DNA of 64,000 nt. Source: Streptomyces atratus. GTDB taxonomy: Bacteria; Actinomycetota; Actinomycetes; Streptomycetales; Streptomycetaceae. The stretch lies in NCBI RefSeq assembly GCF_014648655.1, contig NZ_BMRN01000001.1:362082-426081 (forward strand). The letters are read 5' to 3'. Shown here piece after piece: positions 1-9,144 of this stretch (its first letter is position 1; every line of letters starts with the position of its first letter). The position numbers and the translations under genes were made by a program. The notes below the pieces were generated by a model. The model was not told the DNA's origin. It ran no database searches and saw nothing but the letters and a program-made list of their open reading frames with translations.

Positions 1-164
1 TCGACGTATTTCTCGGTGTCAGGGACGACTGCCCCGCCGACCGTGAGGCGGCGGCCGCCGCGAATGCCGTCCGCGTCCTGGTGGCGCCCAGGCCCTGGCC
101 GAGCGGCCGGAGGGCTCTCATTCCAGGGTGTGACGGCCCTCCGGCTGTGCGCTGCACGAGGCAC
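1..164 (-). CDS. Possible 5' end of the AdnB-like partner helicase (runs off window)
   Basis: A minus-strand frame stays open from an in-frame GTG at 164 to the window edge, with strongly G/C-biased third codon positions below about base 85. It overlaps the last 47 bases of the upstream AdnA-like gene. In mycobacteria adnA is followed directly by adnB, so the second subunit is expected here. The visible residues show no diagnostic helicase motif, because Walker A would lie further left. The start is uncertain and the overlapping part has weaker codon bias. Confidence 0.28.
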   Translation of the reverse strand, partial: MPRAAHSRRAVTPWNESPPAARPGPGRHQDADGIRGGRRLTVGGAVVPDTEKYV

Positions 165-3100
165 GGAAGGTGCAGTGTGTGCAGTGCTGGCCGGTCGTGG
201 GGGTGAACCGTTCGTCCAGGACCCGGCCGGCGGCCGTGGCCAGCAGGTCGGAGACCCACTCACCGGAGAGCGGTTCCTGGGCCTGCACCTTGGGAAGGGC
301 GTCGCCGCCCTCCTTCTTCGGGGCGGGCTGTCGCAGCTGTACGAGTTCGGCGCCCCCGGGCACGGGACGGCTGCCGTCGAAGATCTCGTCGACCGCCCCT
401 TCCCGGACGGCCAGCTGGTACACGGCGAGCTGGGGGTGGCGGGCGACCTCGTCCTTGGTCGGGGACTGCTTGCCGGTCTTGAAGTCGACGACGTACGCCC
501 GGCCCTCGGCGTCCTGTTCGACGCGGTCCATGGAGCCGCGGATGCGTACCTCGTACTGCCCGGCCTCCAGCGTCACGTCGAAGTCGTGCTCGCTCGCGGC
601 GGGGGTGCGGCCGGTGCGGTCCATGACGTGCCAGCGCAGGAAGCGTTCGAGGGCGGCCCTGGCCTGGTCCTTCTCCTGCCGGGACTTCCAGGGGGCGTCG
701 AAGACGAGGCCGTCCCAGACCGAGTCCAGCCGCTCCATCAGGACAGCCAGATCGGCGGGGGTACGCCCGGAGGCCACCTCGTCGGCGAGTACGTGGACGA
801 CGTTGCCGAAGCCCTGTGCGGCCGTCGCCGGGGCGTCCGCCTTCACCTCGCGGCCGAGGAACCACTGGAGCGCGCAGGTGTTGGCGAGCTGGTCGAGCGC
901 GCTGCCGGAGAGGGACACGGGCTGGTCCCGGTCGCGGAGCGGGACGGCGGAGCGGGTCGGCTCGTACAGGCCCCACCAGCGGTAGGGATGGGCCGCGGGT
1001 ACGAGCGGCTGGCCGTCGTCGTCGGTGAGCGCGGCGAGGCGGGCGAGGCGGTGGGCGGCCTCCTCGCGCAGGGCGTCCGAGGCGTCGGGGTCGACGGTGG
1101 TGGCGCGGAGTTCGGCGACGAGCGCGGCGACGGCGAGCGGTCGGCGCGGCCGGCCGGTGACGTCGCGCGCTTCGACGCCGAGCTCGGTGAGGAAGCGGGA
1201 CGGCTGGTCGCCGTCGTCGGCGGGCGCCTTGACCGCGGTGACGACGAGCCGTTCGCATGCGCGGGTCGCAGCGACGTAGAAGAGGCGGCGTTCCTCGGCG
1301 AGGAGGGCGCCGGGGGTGAGCGGTTCGGCCAGGCCGTCGCGGCCGATCCGGTCCGCTTCGAGGAGCGAACCGCGGCGGCGCAGGTCCGGCCAGAGTCCCT
1401 CCTGCACCCCCGCGACGACGACGAGGCGCCACTCCAGGCCCTTGGACCTGTGTGCGGTCATCAGCCGTACGGCGTCGGGCCGCACCGCGCGCCTGGAGAG
1501 GGTGTCGGCGGCGATGTCCTGGGCGTCGACCTCCTCCAGGAAGTTGAGCGCGCCGCGCCCGCCGGTGCGTTCCTCGGCGCGGGCCGCGGTGTCGAAGAGC
1601 GCGCAGACGGCGTCGAGGTCGCGGTCGGCGTTGCGGCCGCCCGCACCGCCGCGCAGCGCGGCACGCTCCAGCCGCCCCGGCCACGGGGTGCCGGCCCACA
1701 GCTCCCACAGGGCCTCTTCCGCGGTACCGCCGCCTTCGAGAAGCTCGCGCGCCTTGCGCAGGAGCGCGCCGAGTCGCTGGGCGCCGCGGGCGTACGCCGG
1801 ATCGTGCGCGACGAGCCGCTCGGGCTCGGCGAGCGCGCGGGCCAGCAGGTCGCCGGAGGGCGGCGGTACACGATTCCCGGCGGCCCGCTCCTCGTCGCGC
1901 AGGGCCCGGCCGAGCCGGCGCAGGTCGGCCGCGTCCATGGAGCCGAGGGGGGAGGTGAGGAGGGTCAGGGCCGTCTCGGTGTCCAGCCAGGAGGGCGCTT
2001 CAGGGGTGGATTCCCGGCCGGGAGCCTTTTCGGGGTCCTGGCCGGGAGCCTGATCGGGCTCCCGGCCAGGAGGAGCCGGGGCATCCGCACCCTCTCGGAC
2101 CTCCGAGTCGGGAGTCTCCGCATCCTCCGAGGCCGGGGCCTTTGCCTCCGCGCCCGGCGCGCCCCGGCGCAGCGCCGCTGCGGCGACCGCGCGGAGGGCC
2201 GTCAGGAGCGGGGCCACCGCCGGTTCATGGCGCAGGGGGAGGTCGTCGCCGTCGACCTCCACGGGGACGCCCGCCGAGGTCAGGGCCCGGCGCACCGAGG
2301 GGATCGTGCGGCCTCCGGCCCGTACGAGCACCGCCATCTCGTTCCATGGGACGCCGTCCTCCAGATGCGCCCGGCGCAGCAGATCGGCGATGTTGTCGAG
2401 TTCGGTGGAGGCGGTCGGGTAGGTGTACGTCTCCACGCTGCCGCCCTCGCGGACCGCGGCGAGCTCCCGGTGGGCGCGGACCTTCGCCGAGGGCAGCCGG
2501 GTCAGCGGCATCCGCCGGGTGAGCAGCCGGGTGGCGGCCAGCAGCTGTCCGCCGGAGCGGCGCGAGGTCGTGAGGACGCCGACCGGTGCCGGGGCGCCGT
2601 CCGCCCGCCGGAACATCTCCGGGAAGTCGAGGATGCCGTTCACATCGGCACCCCGGAACGCATAGATCGACTGGTCCGGGTCACCGAAGGCGATCAGGTC
2701 CCGGCCGCCCCCGGCCCCCGGGGCGCTCCCCCGGTTGCCGGCCAGCGCGTGCAGCAGCCGCACCTGTGCCGGGTCCGTGTCCTGGTACTCGTCCACGAAT
2801 ACCGCGTCGTACTGCCCGGCCAGCAGCGCCGACACCTCGGGGCGCTCCGCGAGCAGCACGGCCCGGTGCACCAGCTCCGCGTAATCCAGCACCCCTTGTG
2901 CGTCCAGCACATCCAGGTACTCGGCGAGGAACTCGGCGGCGGCGCCCCAGTCCGGGCGGCCGGTGCGGCGGGCGAAGTCGGTCAGCGCGTCCGGGCCCAG
3001 GCCCAGCTCACGGCTGCGGGCGAGCACCGCCCGTACCTCGTCGGCGAAACCGCGCGTGGTCAGACAGGCCCGCAGTTCGTCCGGCCAGCGGATGTGCGTG

Positions 3101-3624
3101 AAGCCGTCCTGTTCCAGTTCGAGCTGGCCCGCGAGCAGCTCGCGGACGGTGACGTCCTGCTCCGGTCCGGAGAGCAGCCGCATCGGTTCGGCGAAGAGGT
3201 CGGCGTCCTGGTGGGCGCGGACCAGTGCGTAACAGAAGGAGTGGAACGTGGTGGCCTGCGGACCGCGGGCGGCACCGAGCCGGGCGGCCATCCGGTCGCG
3301 CAGCTCCACGGCGGCCTTGCGGCTGAAGGTGAGGACCAGGATGCGGGCCGGGTCGCCGCCCCGTGCGACACGTGCGGCGACCGCCTCGACGAGCGTGGTC
3401 GTCTTGCCGGTGCCCGGTCCGGCGAGCACCAGGAGCGGGCCTCCGGGGTGATCAACCACCGCACGTTGCGCCGCGTCCAGGAGAGGGGGATCCACGGAGC
3501 CCGGCGGGGTGCGCACCAGTCGGTACGCGCCCGTGGTGCTCCCCCTACGCCCCTGCGGGCGTGGGGGGACCCCCTGCCGTGCCTGACCGTGCGGGCTGTG
3601 CCGGGTGGTGGAGGAGGAGCTCAC
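118..3624 (-). CDS. adnA: UvrD/RecB-like helicase-nuclease, AdnA-type subunit
   Basis: Probable subunit of the actinobacterial AdnAB complex, which resects DNA double-strand breaks for recombination. The 1168-residue protein has an N-terminal SF1A motor with Walker A GPGTGKTT at 69-76, motif II DEYQDTDPAQ at 278-287, a motif V segment TAHRSKGLEW and motif VI AATRACERL. The C-terminal RecB-family PD-(D/E)XK nuclease shows DFKTGK at about 1047 followed by QLAVYQ. It ends with an AddB-like iron-sulfur signature: an upstream Cys (in TCALQWF), then Cys 1148, 1151 and 1157. It is the first gene of a pair reading off the left edge and follows an alkyltransferase-like gene, the same order as Rv3204/Rv3202c/Rv3201c. 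I assign AdnA rather than AdnB from position. The motor motifs look intact, whereas mycobacterial AdnA is described, as I recall, as having a degenerate ATPase site. Confidence 0.85.
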   Translation of the reverse strand: MSSSSTTRHSPHGQARQGVPPRPQGRRGSTTGAYRLVRTPPGSVDPPLLDAAQRAVVDHPGGPLLVLAGPGTGKTTTLVEAVAARVARGGDPARILVLTFSRKAAVELRDRMAARLGAARGPQATTFHSFCYALVRAHQDADLFAEPMRLLSGPEQDVTVRELLAGQLELEQDGFTHIRWPDELRACLTTRGFADEVRAVLARSRELGLGPDALTDFARRTGRPDWGAAAEFLAEYLDVLDAQGVLDYAELVHRAVLLAERPEVSALLAGQYDAVFVDEYQDTDPAQVRLLHALAGNRGSAPGAGGGRDLIAFGDPDQSIYAFRGADVNGILDFPEMFRRADGAPAPVGVLTTSRRSGGQLLAATRLLTRRMPLTRLPSAKVRAHRELAAVREGGSVETYTYPTASTELDNIADLLRRAHLEDGVPWNEMAVLVRAGGRTIPSVRRALTSAGVPVEVDGDDLPLRHEPAVAPLLTALRAVAAAALRRGAPGAEAKAPASEDAETPDSEVREGADAPAPPGREPDQAPGQDPEKAPGRESTPEAPSWLDTETALTLLTSPLGSMDAADLRRLGRALRDEERAAGNRVPPPSGDLLARALAEPERLVAHDPAYARGAQRLGALLRKARELLEGGGTAEEALWELWAGTPWPGRLERAALRGGAGGRNADRDLDAVCALFDTAARAEERTGGRGALNFLEEVDAQDIAADTLSRRAVRPDAVRLMTAHRSKGLEWRLVVVAGVQEGLWPDLRRRGSLLEADRIGRDGLAEPLTPGALLAEERRLFYVAATRACERLVVTAVKAPADDGDQPSRFLTELGVEARDVTGRPRRPLAVAALVAELRATTVDPDASDALREEAAHRLARLAALTDDDGQPLVPAAHPYRWWGLYEPTRSAVPLRDRDQPVSLSGSALDQLANTCALQWFLGREVKADAPATAAQGFGNVVHVLADEVASGRTPADLAVLMERLDSVWDGLVFDAPWKSRQEKDQARAALERFLRWHVMDRTGRTPAASEHDFDVTLEAGQYEVRIRGSMDRVEQDAEGRAYVVDFKTGKQSPTKDEVARHPQLAVYQLAVREGAVDEIFDGSRPVPGGAELVQLRQPAPKKEGGDALPKVQAQEPLSGEWVSDLLATAAGRVLDERFTPTTGQHCTHCTFRASCSAQPEGRHTLE

Positions 3625-3839
3625 GTGGATCGCCGGTCCTGGTGGGTGTGCTGGTGCTGAGGGTGCGGTGCGTGCCGCGAACTGTCGACGCTACGCCAGC
3701 GGGGGTGCGGTCCGGGGCGAGTCCGCTGCGTGCCTCGTCACGTTCCGCGTCACGGGTGCCGTCGCGGCGTATCACTTCGTGTTCCGCATCACGCGCCGGG
3801 CCAGGCGCCGCCCGTTGCGCCCCCGAATGGCCGAAGCTG

Positions 3840-4259
3840 TCAGATGTGAGCACCTCCGCCCTTGTCCCCGTCCGCGTCCGCACCGCCGGTGACGCCGTCC
3901 CACCGCGCCCGCTTCATGTCGAGTCGCGGCAGATGACCCTCCGCGCTGCGCGACGCCTCGCGCAGCGGGGTGCTCTCCTCGCGGTAGTGGTCCAGCGCCC
4001 GCAGTTCGTGGCCGGGCAGCAGCGCCCCGTCTGCGCGCACCACGCGCCACCACGGCACCGCGGCCCCGTACAGCGCCATGACCCGGCCGACCTGGCGCGG
4101 GCCGCCGTCGCCCAGCCACTCGGCGACATCTCCGTACGTCATGACACGGCCGGGCGGAATCAGCTCGGCGACATCGAGCACCCGCTCCGCGTACTCCGGC
4201 AACTCGTCGATCGTCCGGTCGCCGCTCGTCCCGTCGCCGCTGGTCCGGTATTGGCTCAT
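3840..4259 (-). CDS. Alkyltransferase-like (ATL) DNA-binding protein, MGMT family
   Basis: Small MGMT-fold protein of about 139 residues. The winged-helix DNA-binding core is clear: IPPGRVMTYGDVAEWLG, then a GGPRQVGRVM helix. The active-site segment that reads PCHRV in true O6-alkylguanine transferases reads PWWRV here, so the acceptor cysteine is replaced by tryptophan. This is the hallmark of ATL proteins, which bind alkylated guanine and flag it for nucleotide excision repair without repairing it themselves. The start is ambiguous: ATG at 4259 is chosen, with in-frame starts also at 4268 and 4283. It lies 215 bases upstream of the AdnA-like gene on the same strand, which fits a DNA-repair neighbourhood. 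Confidence 0.85.
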   Translation of the reverse strand: MSQYRTSGDGTSGDRTIDELPEYAERVLDVAELIPPGRVMTYGDVAEWLGDGGPRQVGRVMALYGAAVPWWRVVRADGALLPGHELRALDHYREESTPLREASRSAEGHLPRLDMKRARWDGVTGGADADGDKGGGAHI

Positions 4260-4480
4260 CCGGCCCATCCTGCCGTACGCCACCGACAGCCCGGCCCGGT
4301 CCGTGTGCGCTCTTTCACTGGGCGTGCGTGCGGGAGCAAAGGAGCGTATCTTGCGCTTCGCGTGTTTGCGCAGTGCACCCTGATGCCCTCCTCAGTCGCC
4401 GGGCCGTGCCACCATCGTGCGGGCGGTGACCGGTGATACGAGAACACGAAGACCAGCCAGAGGCGACGAAGGAGCAGGGC

Positions 4481-7261
4481 GTGCAGCCACCGAAGGCGGC
4501 AAACGCCCCTGACGCCGCGCGGTATCCGGACGCTTCGGACGGACCCGCCGAGAAGCCCGCTGCGGAGCAGGAAAAGTCCGGTGCGGAGCAGGGGGAAGTC
4601 CCCGAGCACCCGGTCGGCTCGGCGCTCTCGTCCGCTGCGGCGGAACAGGCCGACCGCGTCTCCGGGGACGAGCCGCTGCTCGCCGCCCGGGTGCACCGCC
4701 CCTCCGATCTCATGCGGCTCCTCATCGGGGTCCTGTCGATCGTCGTCCTGCTCTCGGTCGCCGCGTTCGCCCACGGCACGACCGCCGGTCTCGAACAGGA
4801 CATCAGCAAGGGAACCGGCCAGGCGCCCGACATCCTGATCAAGACCGGCGGTCTGGTCTCCAGCATCGCCGTGCTGCTCGTTCCGGTCGCGTTCGCCATC
4901 GAGCGGCTGATCAAACGCGACGGACTACGGATCGCGGACGGCGTGCTCGCCGCCGTACTGGCGCACGGCGTCACGCTCGCCACCGATCTCTGGGTGGCCA
5001 AGTCCGCCCCCGGCACCATTCAGGACGCCCTGACCCAGCCGCAGCCCGGTGACGCGCTCACCGATCCCGTACACGGCTATCTCGCCCCCGTGATCGCCTA
5101 TATGACGGCGGTCGGGATGGCGAGACGGCCGCGCTGGCGGGTCGTGCTGTGGGTGGTGTTGCTGCTCGACGCGTTCGCCATGCTGGTCGGCGGTTACACG
5201 ACCCCGTTCTCGATCATCCTCACCGTGCTGATCGGCTGGACCGTGGCGTACGGCACGCTGTACGCGGTCGGCTCGCCGAACGTACGGCCGACCGGTCAGC
5301 ATCTGATGGCCGGTCTGCGCCGTGTCGGCTTCCGCCCGGTCACCGCGATGCGCGCCGAGGACGCACCCGACTCCGGCGATCAGAGCGACCGCGGGCGCCG
5401 CTATCTGGTCACCCTGGAGGACGGACCACCACTCGATGTAACGGTCGTCGACCGCGAGCAACAGGCGCAGGGCTTCTTCTACCGGGTGTGGCGCAGGCTC
5501 ACCCTGCGCGGCATCACCCAGCGCCGCTCCATCCAGTCGCTGCGTCAGGCCTTGGAGCAGGAGGCGCTGCTCGCGTACGCGGCGATCGCCGCCGGGGCCA
5601 ACGCACCCAAGCTGATCGCCACCTCCGAGCTCGGGCCCGACGCCGTGATGCTGGTGTACGAGCACATCGGCGGCCATTCCCTGGACGCGCTGGAGGACTC
5701 GGAGATCACCGACGAGCTGGTGCGCGGCGCCTGGCGTCAGGTGAAGGCGCTCCAGTCGCGGCGGATCGCGCACCGCAGGCTGACCGGCGACGCCATCCTG
5801 GTCGATCGTTCCGGCAAGGTGTTCGTCACCGATCTGCGCGGCGGCGAGATCGCGGCCGGTGATCTGGTCCTGCGGATGGATGTCGCTCAGCTGCTGACCA
5901 CCACGGGCCTGCGGGTGGGCGCCGAGCGGGCCGTCGCCGGTGCTCTGGAGGTGCTCGGCCCCGATGCCGTAGCGGACTGTCTGCCGCTGCTCCAGCCGAT
6001 CGCGCTGAGCCGCTCCACCCGGGCGACCCTGCGCCGGCTCGCCCGGGAACGCTCGCAGCGCGAGCGCCAGGCGGTGCTCGATGCGTCGGACGCGGCCAAG
6101 CGTGCCAGGGCGCTCGAACACGGGGCGGCTCAGGAGACCTCCACCGCCGGTCCGGTGCCGGACCACAAGGCTGCCCGCAAGTCGCTGCGCAACGAGAAGC
6201 AGGCCGAGAAACGGGCTATGGACGACGCGCTGGAAGAGGCTCGCGAGGAGGATCTGCTCTCCCAGATGCGGCAGCAGGTGCTGCTGATCCGGCCGCAGGC
6301 ACCGGTCGAACCGGTACGGCTGGAGCGCATCAAGGCGCGCACCCTGGTCAGCTGTATCGCCGGCGCCATCGCCGCCTACTTCCTCATCTCGCAGGTCACC
6401 CAGGCCGACTTCGGTGCGGTCGTCGAGCAGGCGGAGTGGGGCTGGGTGGCGGCCGCGGTCGGCTTCTCGGCCCTCAGCTATGTCGCGGCGGCGATGAGTC
6501 TGCTGGGCTTCGTGCCGGAGCGGGTGCCGTTCGGCAAGACCGTGCTGGCACAGGTCGCCGGGTCCTTCGTGAAGATCGTCGCCCCGGCCGCGGTCGGTGG
6601 TGTGGCGCTGAACACCCGCTTCCTGCAGCGTGCCGGGGTGCGTCCGGGCCTCGCCGTGGCGAGTGTCGGCGCCTCGCAGCTGTTCGGTCTCGGCTGCCAC
6701 ATTCTGCTGTTGGCGGCGTTCGGCTATCTGACCGGTACCGAGAAGACCCCGTCCTCGCTCACTCCTTCCAGGACCGTGATCGCCGGGCTGCTGACGGTCG
6801 CGGTGCTGGTGCTGGTGGTGACGGCGGTTCCGTTCCTGCGGAAGTTCGTGGTGACGCGGGTGCGGTCGCTGTTCGCCGGCGTCGTGCCGCGCATGCTCGA
6901 CGTGGTGCAGCGGCCTCAGAAGCTGCTGACGGGCATCGGCGGAATGCTGCTGCTGACCGGCCTGTTCGTGATGTGCCTGGACGCGTCGGTCCGGGCGTTC
7001 AGCGGCCCGGATGTGCCGCATCTCAGCTACGCGAGCATCGCGGTGGTCTTCCTGGCCGGTAACGCGCTGGGGTCGGCGGCGCCCACACCGGGCGGAATGG
7101 GCGCGGTCGAGGGCGCGCTGACGCTGGGGCTGATCGCGGTCGGCCTGCCGAAGGAGGTCGCGGCACCGGCCGTTCTGCTGTACCGACTGCTGACGCTGTG
7201 GCTGCCGGTGCTTCCCGGCTGGCTCTGTTTCAACCATCTGACCCGCAAGGGCGAGCTCTGA
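4481..7261 (+). CDS. Large membrane protein: kinase-like middle plus lysyl-PG-synthase/flippase-like TM domain
   Basis: About 926 residues. After an acidic, Ala/Pro-rich N-terminus there is a first membrane block of about six segments, then a cytoplasmic segment resembling an ABC1/RIO-type kinase (HRRLTGDAIL and VTDLRGGEI around the catalytic and DFG-like positions). No convincing VAIK lysine is seen, so it may be a pseudokinase. A charged linker leads to a second block of about eight segments matching the lysylphosphatidylglycerol synthase TM / UPF0104 (AglD, YbhN-like) family, including GGVALNTRFLQRAGV and PTPGGMGAVEGAL. The family moves or builds lipid-linked envelope components; the substrate here is unknown. 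GTG at 4481 is preferred over GTG at 4433 because AAGGAG lies 7 bases upstream. It is divergent from the ATL gene. Confidence 0.78.
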   Translation: MQPPKAANAPDAARYPDASDGPAEKPAAEQEKSGAEQGEVPEHPVGSALSSAAAEQADRVSGDEPLLAARVHRPSDLMRLLIGVLSIVVLLSVAAFAHGTTAGLEQDISKGTGQAPDILIKTGGLVSSIAVLLVPVAFAIERLIKRDGLRIADGVLAAVLAHGVTLATDLWVAKSAPGTIQDALTQPQPGDALTDPVHGYLAPVIAYMTAVGMARRPRWRVVLWVVLLLDAFAMLVGGYTTPFSIILTVLIGWTVAYGTLYAVGSPNVRPTGQHLMAGLRRVGFRPVTAMRAEDAPDSGDQSDRGRRYLVTLEDGPPLDVTVVDREQQAQGFFYRVWRRLTLRGITQRRSIQSLRQALEQEALLAYAAIAAGANAPKLIATSELGPDAVMLVYEHIGGHSLDALEDSEITDELVRGAWRQVKALQSRRIAHRRLTGDAILVDRSGKVFVTDLRGGEIAAGDLVLRMDVAQLLTTTGLRVGAERAVAGALEVLGPDAVADCLPLLQPIALSRSTRATLRRLARERSQRERQAVLDASDAAKRARALEHGAAQETSTAGPVPDHKAARKSLRNEKQAEKRAMDDALEEAREEDLLSQMRQQVLLIRPQAPVEPVRLERIKARTLVSCIAGAIAAYFLISQVTQADFGAVVEQAEWGWVAAAVGFSALSYVAAAMSLLGFVPERVPFGKTVLAQVAGSFVKIVAPAAVGGVALNTRFLQRAGVRPGLAVASVGASQLFGLGCHILLLAAFGYLTGTEKTPSSLTPSRTVIAGLLTVAVLVLVVTAVPFLRKFVVTRVRSLFAGVVPRMLDVVQRPQKLLTGIGGMLLLTGLFVMCLDASVRAFSGPDVPHLSYASIAVVFLAGNALGSAAPTPGGMGAVEGALTLGLIAVGLPKEVAAPAVLLYRLLTLWLPVLPGWLCFNHLTRKGEL

Positions 7262-7401
7262 TCCGCAAGGACGAGCTGACGGTTCCTCAGCCGTAGCACG
7301 CGCCTTTCCATAGGGCCGGTCGGGCGACCGGGGAGAGCCCCGGCCACCCGCTTGGACCAGTGCCTCGTGCACGGGTCCGGTTCCCGCCGCACGATGGGGC
7401 C

Positions 7402-9003
7402 ATGAGGACCTCCGCCCTGCGCGCCGCCACTCTCGCCGCCGCCGTCACCGTGCTCCTTCCCCTCACCGCCTGCTCGGAGAGCGGCACCACGGACGACCCG
7501 GACGGGCCGCCGCGCTCTCCGGTTGCGGCGAATGCCGCCGAGGCGAGCAGCTCCGGCGAGCTCGCCTCCCAGAAGCTGACATGGAAGCCCTGCCCGGCCC
7601 CGTCCCCGGCACAGGGCGGCGGAAAGACCCCGTCGCCCCTGCCCGGCGGCACCCCCTGGGAGTGTTCCTTCATGAAGGTCCCGCTCGACTACGCGAATCC
7701 GGGCGGCGAGACGATCGAACTGGCACTCATCCGGGCCAGGGCCAAGAATCCGGACAAGCGGATCGGCTCCCTCATCTTCAACTTCGGCGGCCCCGGCGCT
7801 TCCGGCGTCGCCACCCTGCCCGCCTTCGGCAACGACTACGACAAGCTCCGCGCCGGCTACGACCTGGTCAGCTTCGACCCGCGCGGGGTCGGCCGCAGTG
7901 CGGGCGTGGAGTGCGAGACCGACCAGCAGCTCGACGCCCGCTACGAGACCGACGTCACGCCGGACGACAGCGCCGAGGTGAATGCCTTCGTCAAGGACAT
8001 CAAGACGTTCGCGTTGGCCTGCAAGAAGAACTCCGGCAGGGAGCTCCCCTACGTCGGCACCATCAACGCCGCCCGCGACATGGATCTGATGCGTCAGGTG
8101 CTCGGAGACAAGAAGCTGTACTACTTCGGCATCTCGTACGGCACCGAACTGGGCGGCGTCTACGCCAACTTGTTCCCGAAGAACGTCGGCAGGTCGGTGC
8201 TGGACGGGGTGGTCGACCCGACCCTGGACTCCGTGCAGTCCTCGCTCGGCCAGGCCAAGGGGTTCCAGCTCGCCCTGGACAACTTCGCCGAGGACTGCGT
8301 GAACCGCGGCGCTGCCTGCAAGCTTCCCGGTTCCACCGGCAAGGAGGTCGAGCAGGGGATCTCCGGCCTTCTCACACGGCTGGAGAAGAACCCGATCCCG
8401 GGGCTCGGGACCCGGCAGCTGACGCAGTCCCTGGCCATCACCGGCATCGCGGCCTCCCTCTACTCCAAGGAGACCTGGCCGTTGCTGGAGCAGGGAGTGG
8501 ACGAGGCCGACGGCGGGAACGGCGCGCTGCTCCTCGCTCTCGCGGACTCGCTGAACGGCCGTGAGGCCGACGGGCACTATGACAATTCGATGGCTGCCAA
8601 CACCGCCATCAACTGCGCCGACTCCAAGCAGCGGTTCACCGCGGACCAGACCATGGCGAAGCTCCCGGAGTTCCAGTCCGCCTCGCCGGTCTTCGGTGAC
8701 TATCTGGGCTGGGGTCTGATGGCCTGCACCGGCTGGCCGGTGGCGGGCGTCTGGGAGACCCCGGACGTCAGCGCCCCGGGAGCGGCCCCCATCCTCGTCA
8801 TCGGCAACACGGGCGACCCGGCGACCCCGTACAAGGGAGCGAAGTCGATGGCCGATGCGCTGGGCAAGGGCGTCGGTGTGGAGTTGACGTACGAGGGTCA
8901 GGGGCACGGCGCGTACAACAGCGGCAATGCCTGTGTGCAGAAGGTCGTGGGCGACTATCTGCTGAACGGCAAGGTTCCGGCGGCCGGGACGGTCTGCAAG
9001 TAA
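7402..9003 (+). CDS. Secreted lipoprotein, tripeptidyl aminopeptidase-type alpha/beta hydrolase
   Basis: A 533-residue exported serine peptidase-like protein of the SlpD/SlpE and tripeptidyl aminopeptidase group, which release short peptides from protein N-termini outside the cell. The start at 7402 gives a clean lipoprotein signal: RTS, a hydrophobic stretch, then lipobox LTAC. An open extension to 7360 lacks signal-peptide character. The NFGGPGASG oxyanion loop, FDPRGVGRS, nucleophile elbow GISYG (Ser about 245), acidic region NTGDPATPY and final GQGHGAY histidine are all present. It is followed by a close paralogue in the same orientation, separated by a strong hairpin, so the two are probably transcribed separately. 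Confidence 0.88.
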   Translation: MRTSALRAATLAAAVTVLLPLTACSESGTTDDPDGPPRSPVAANAAEASSSGELASQKLTWKPCPAPSPAQGGGKTPSPLPGGTPWECSFMKVPLDYANPGGETIELALIRARAKNPDKRIGSLIFNFGGPGASGVATLPAFGNDYDKLRAGYDLVSFDPRGVGRSAGVECETDQQLDARYETDVTPDDSAEVNAFVKDIKTFALACKKNSGRELPYVGTINAARDMDLMRQVLGDKKLYYFGISYGTELGGVYANLFPKNVGRSVLDGVVDPTLDSVQSSLGQAKGFQLALDNFAEDCVNRGAACKLPGSTGKEVEQGISGLLTRLEKNPIPGLGTRQLTQSLAITGIAASLYSKETWPLLEQGVDEADGGNGALLLALADSLNGREADGHYDNSMAANTAINCADSKQRFTADQTMAKLPEFQSASPVFGDYLGWGLMACTGWPVAGVWETPDVSAPGAAPILVIGNTGDPATPYKGAKSMADALGKGVGVELTYEGQGHGAYNSGNACVQKVVGDYLLNGKVPAAGTVCK

Positions 9004-9024
9004 TTCACCGCCTCGAACGGCCCG

Positions 9025-9085
9025 GGTCCTGTCGTCGAAATACCGTCGTCGCCCCCACCGCAGACGGCAGTTCGACGACAGGACC
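9025..9085. terminator. Stem-loop between the two hydrolase genes
   Basis: Perfect 15-bp inverted repeat (9025-9039 with 9071-9085), with a second 5-bp stem ccgtc/gacgg inside the loop. It starts 22 bases after the stop of the first hydrolase gene. Streptomyces terminators often lack a T-run, as here. Confidence 0.65.
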
Positions 9086-9102
9086 TAGCATGGGCGCACT
9101 TT

Positions 9103-9121
9103 CTGTACGTCGTATGTACAG
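9103..9121. promoter_or_regulatory. Palindrome upstream of second hydrolase gene
   Basis: Perfect inverted repeat CTGTAC-(7 nt)-GTACAG, 24 bases before the GTG start of the second hydrolase gene. Size and position suit a repressor operator or a leader hairpin. No regulator is identified. Confidence 0.35.
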
Positions 9122-9144
9122 GCACATCGGGGAGGGACGTACAC

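Noticed and set aside
16..3660. 1214-codon open frame on the plus strand
   Set aside because: Antisense to the AdnA-like helicase gene, which has all SF1 and nuclease motifs; the plus frame has no recognisable domain and is a GC-rich shadow.
4925..7372. 815-codon minus-strand frame
   Set aside because: Antisense to the flippase-like gene; Arg/Gln/His-rich composition typical of a shadow frame.
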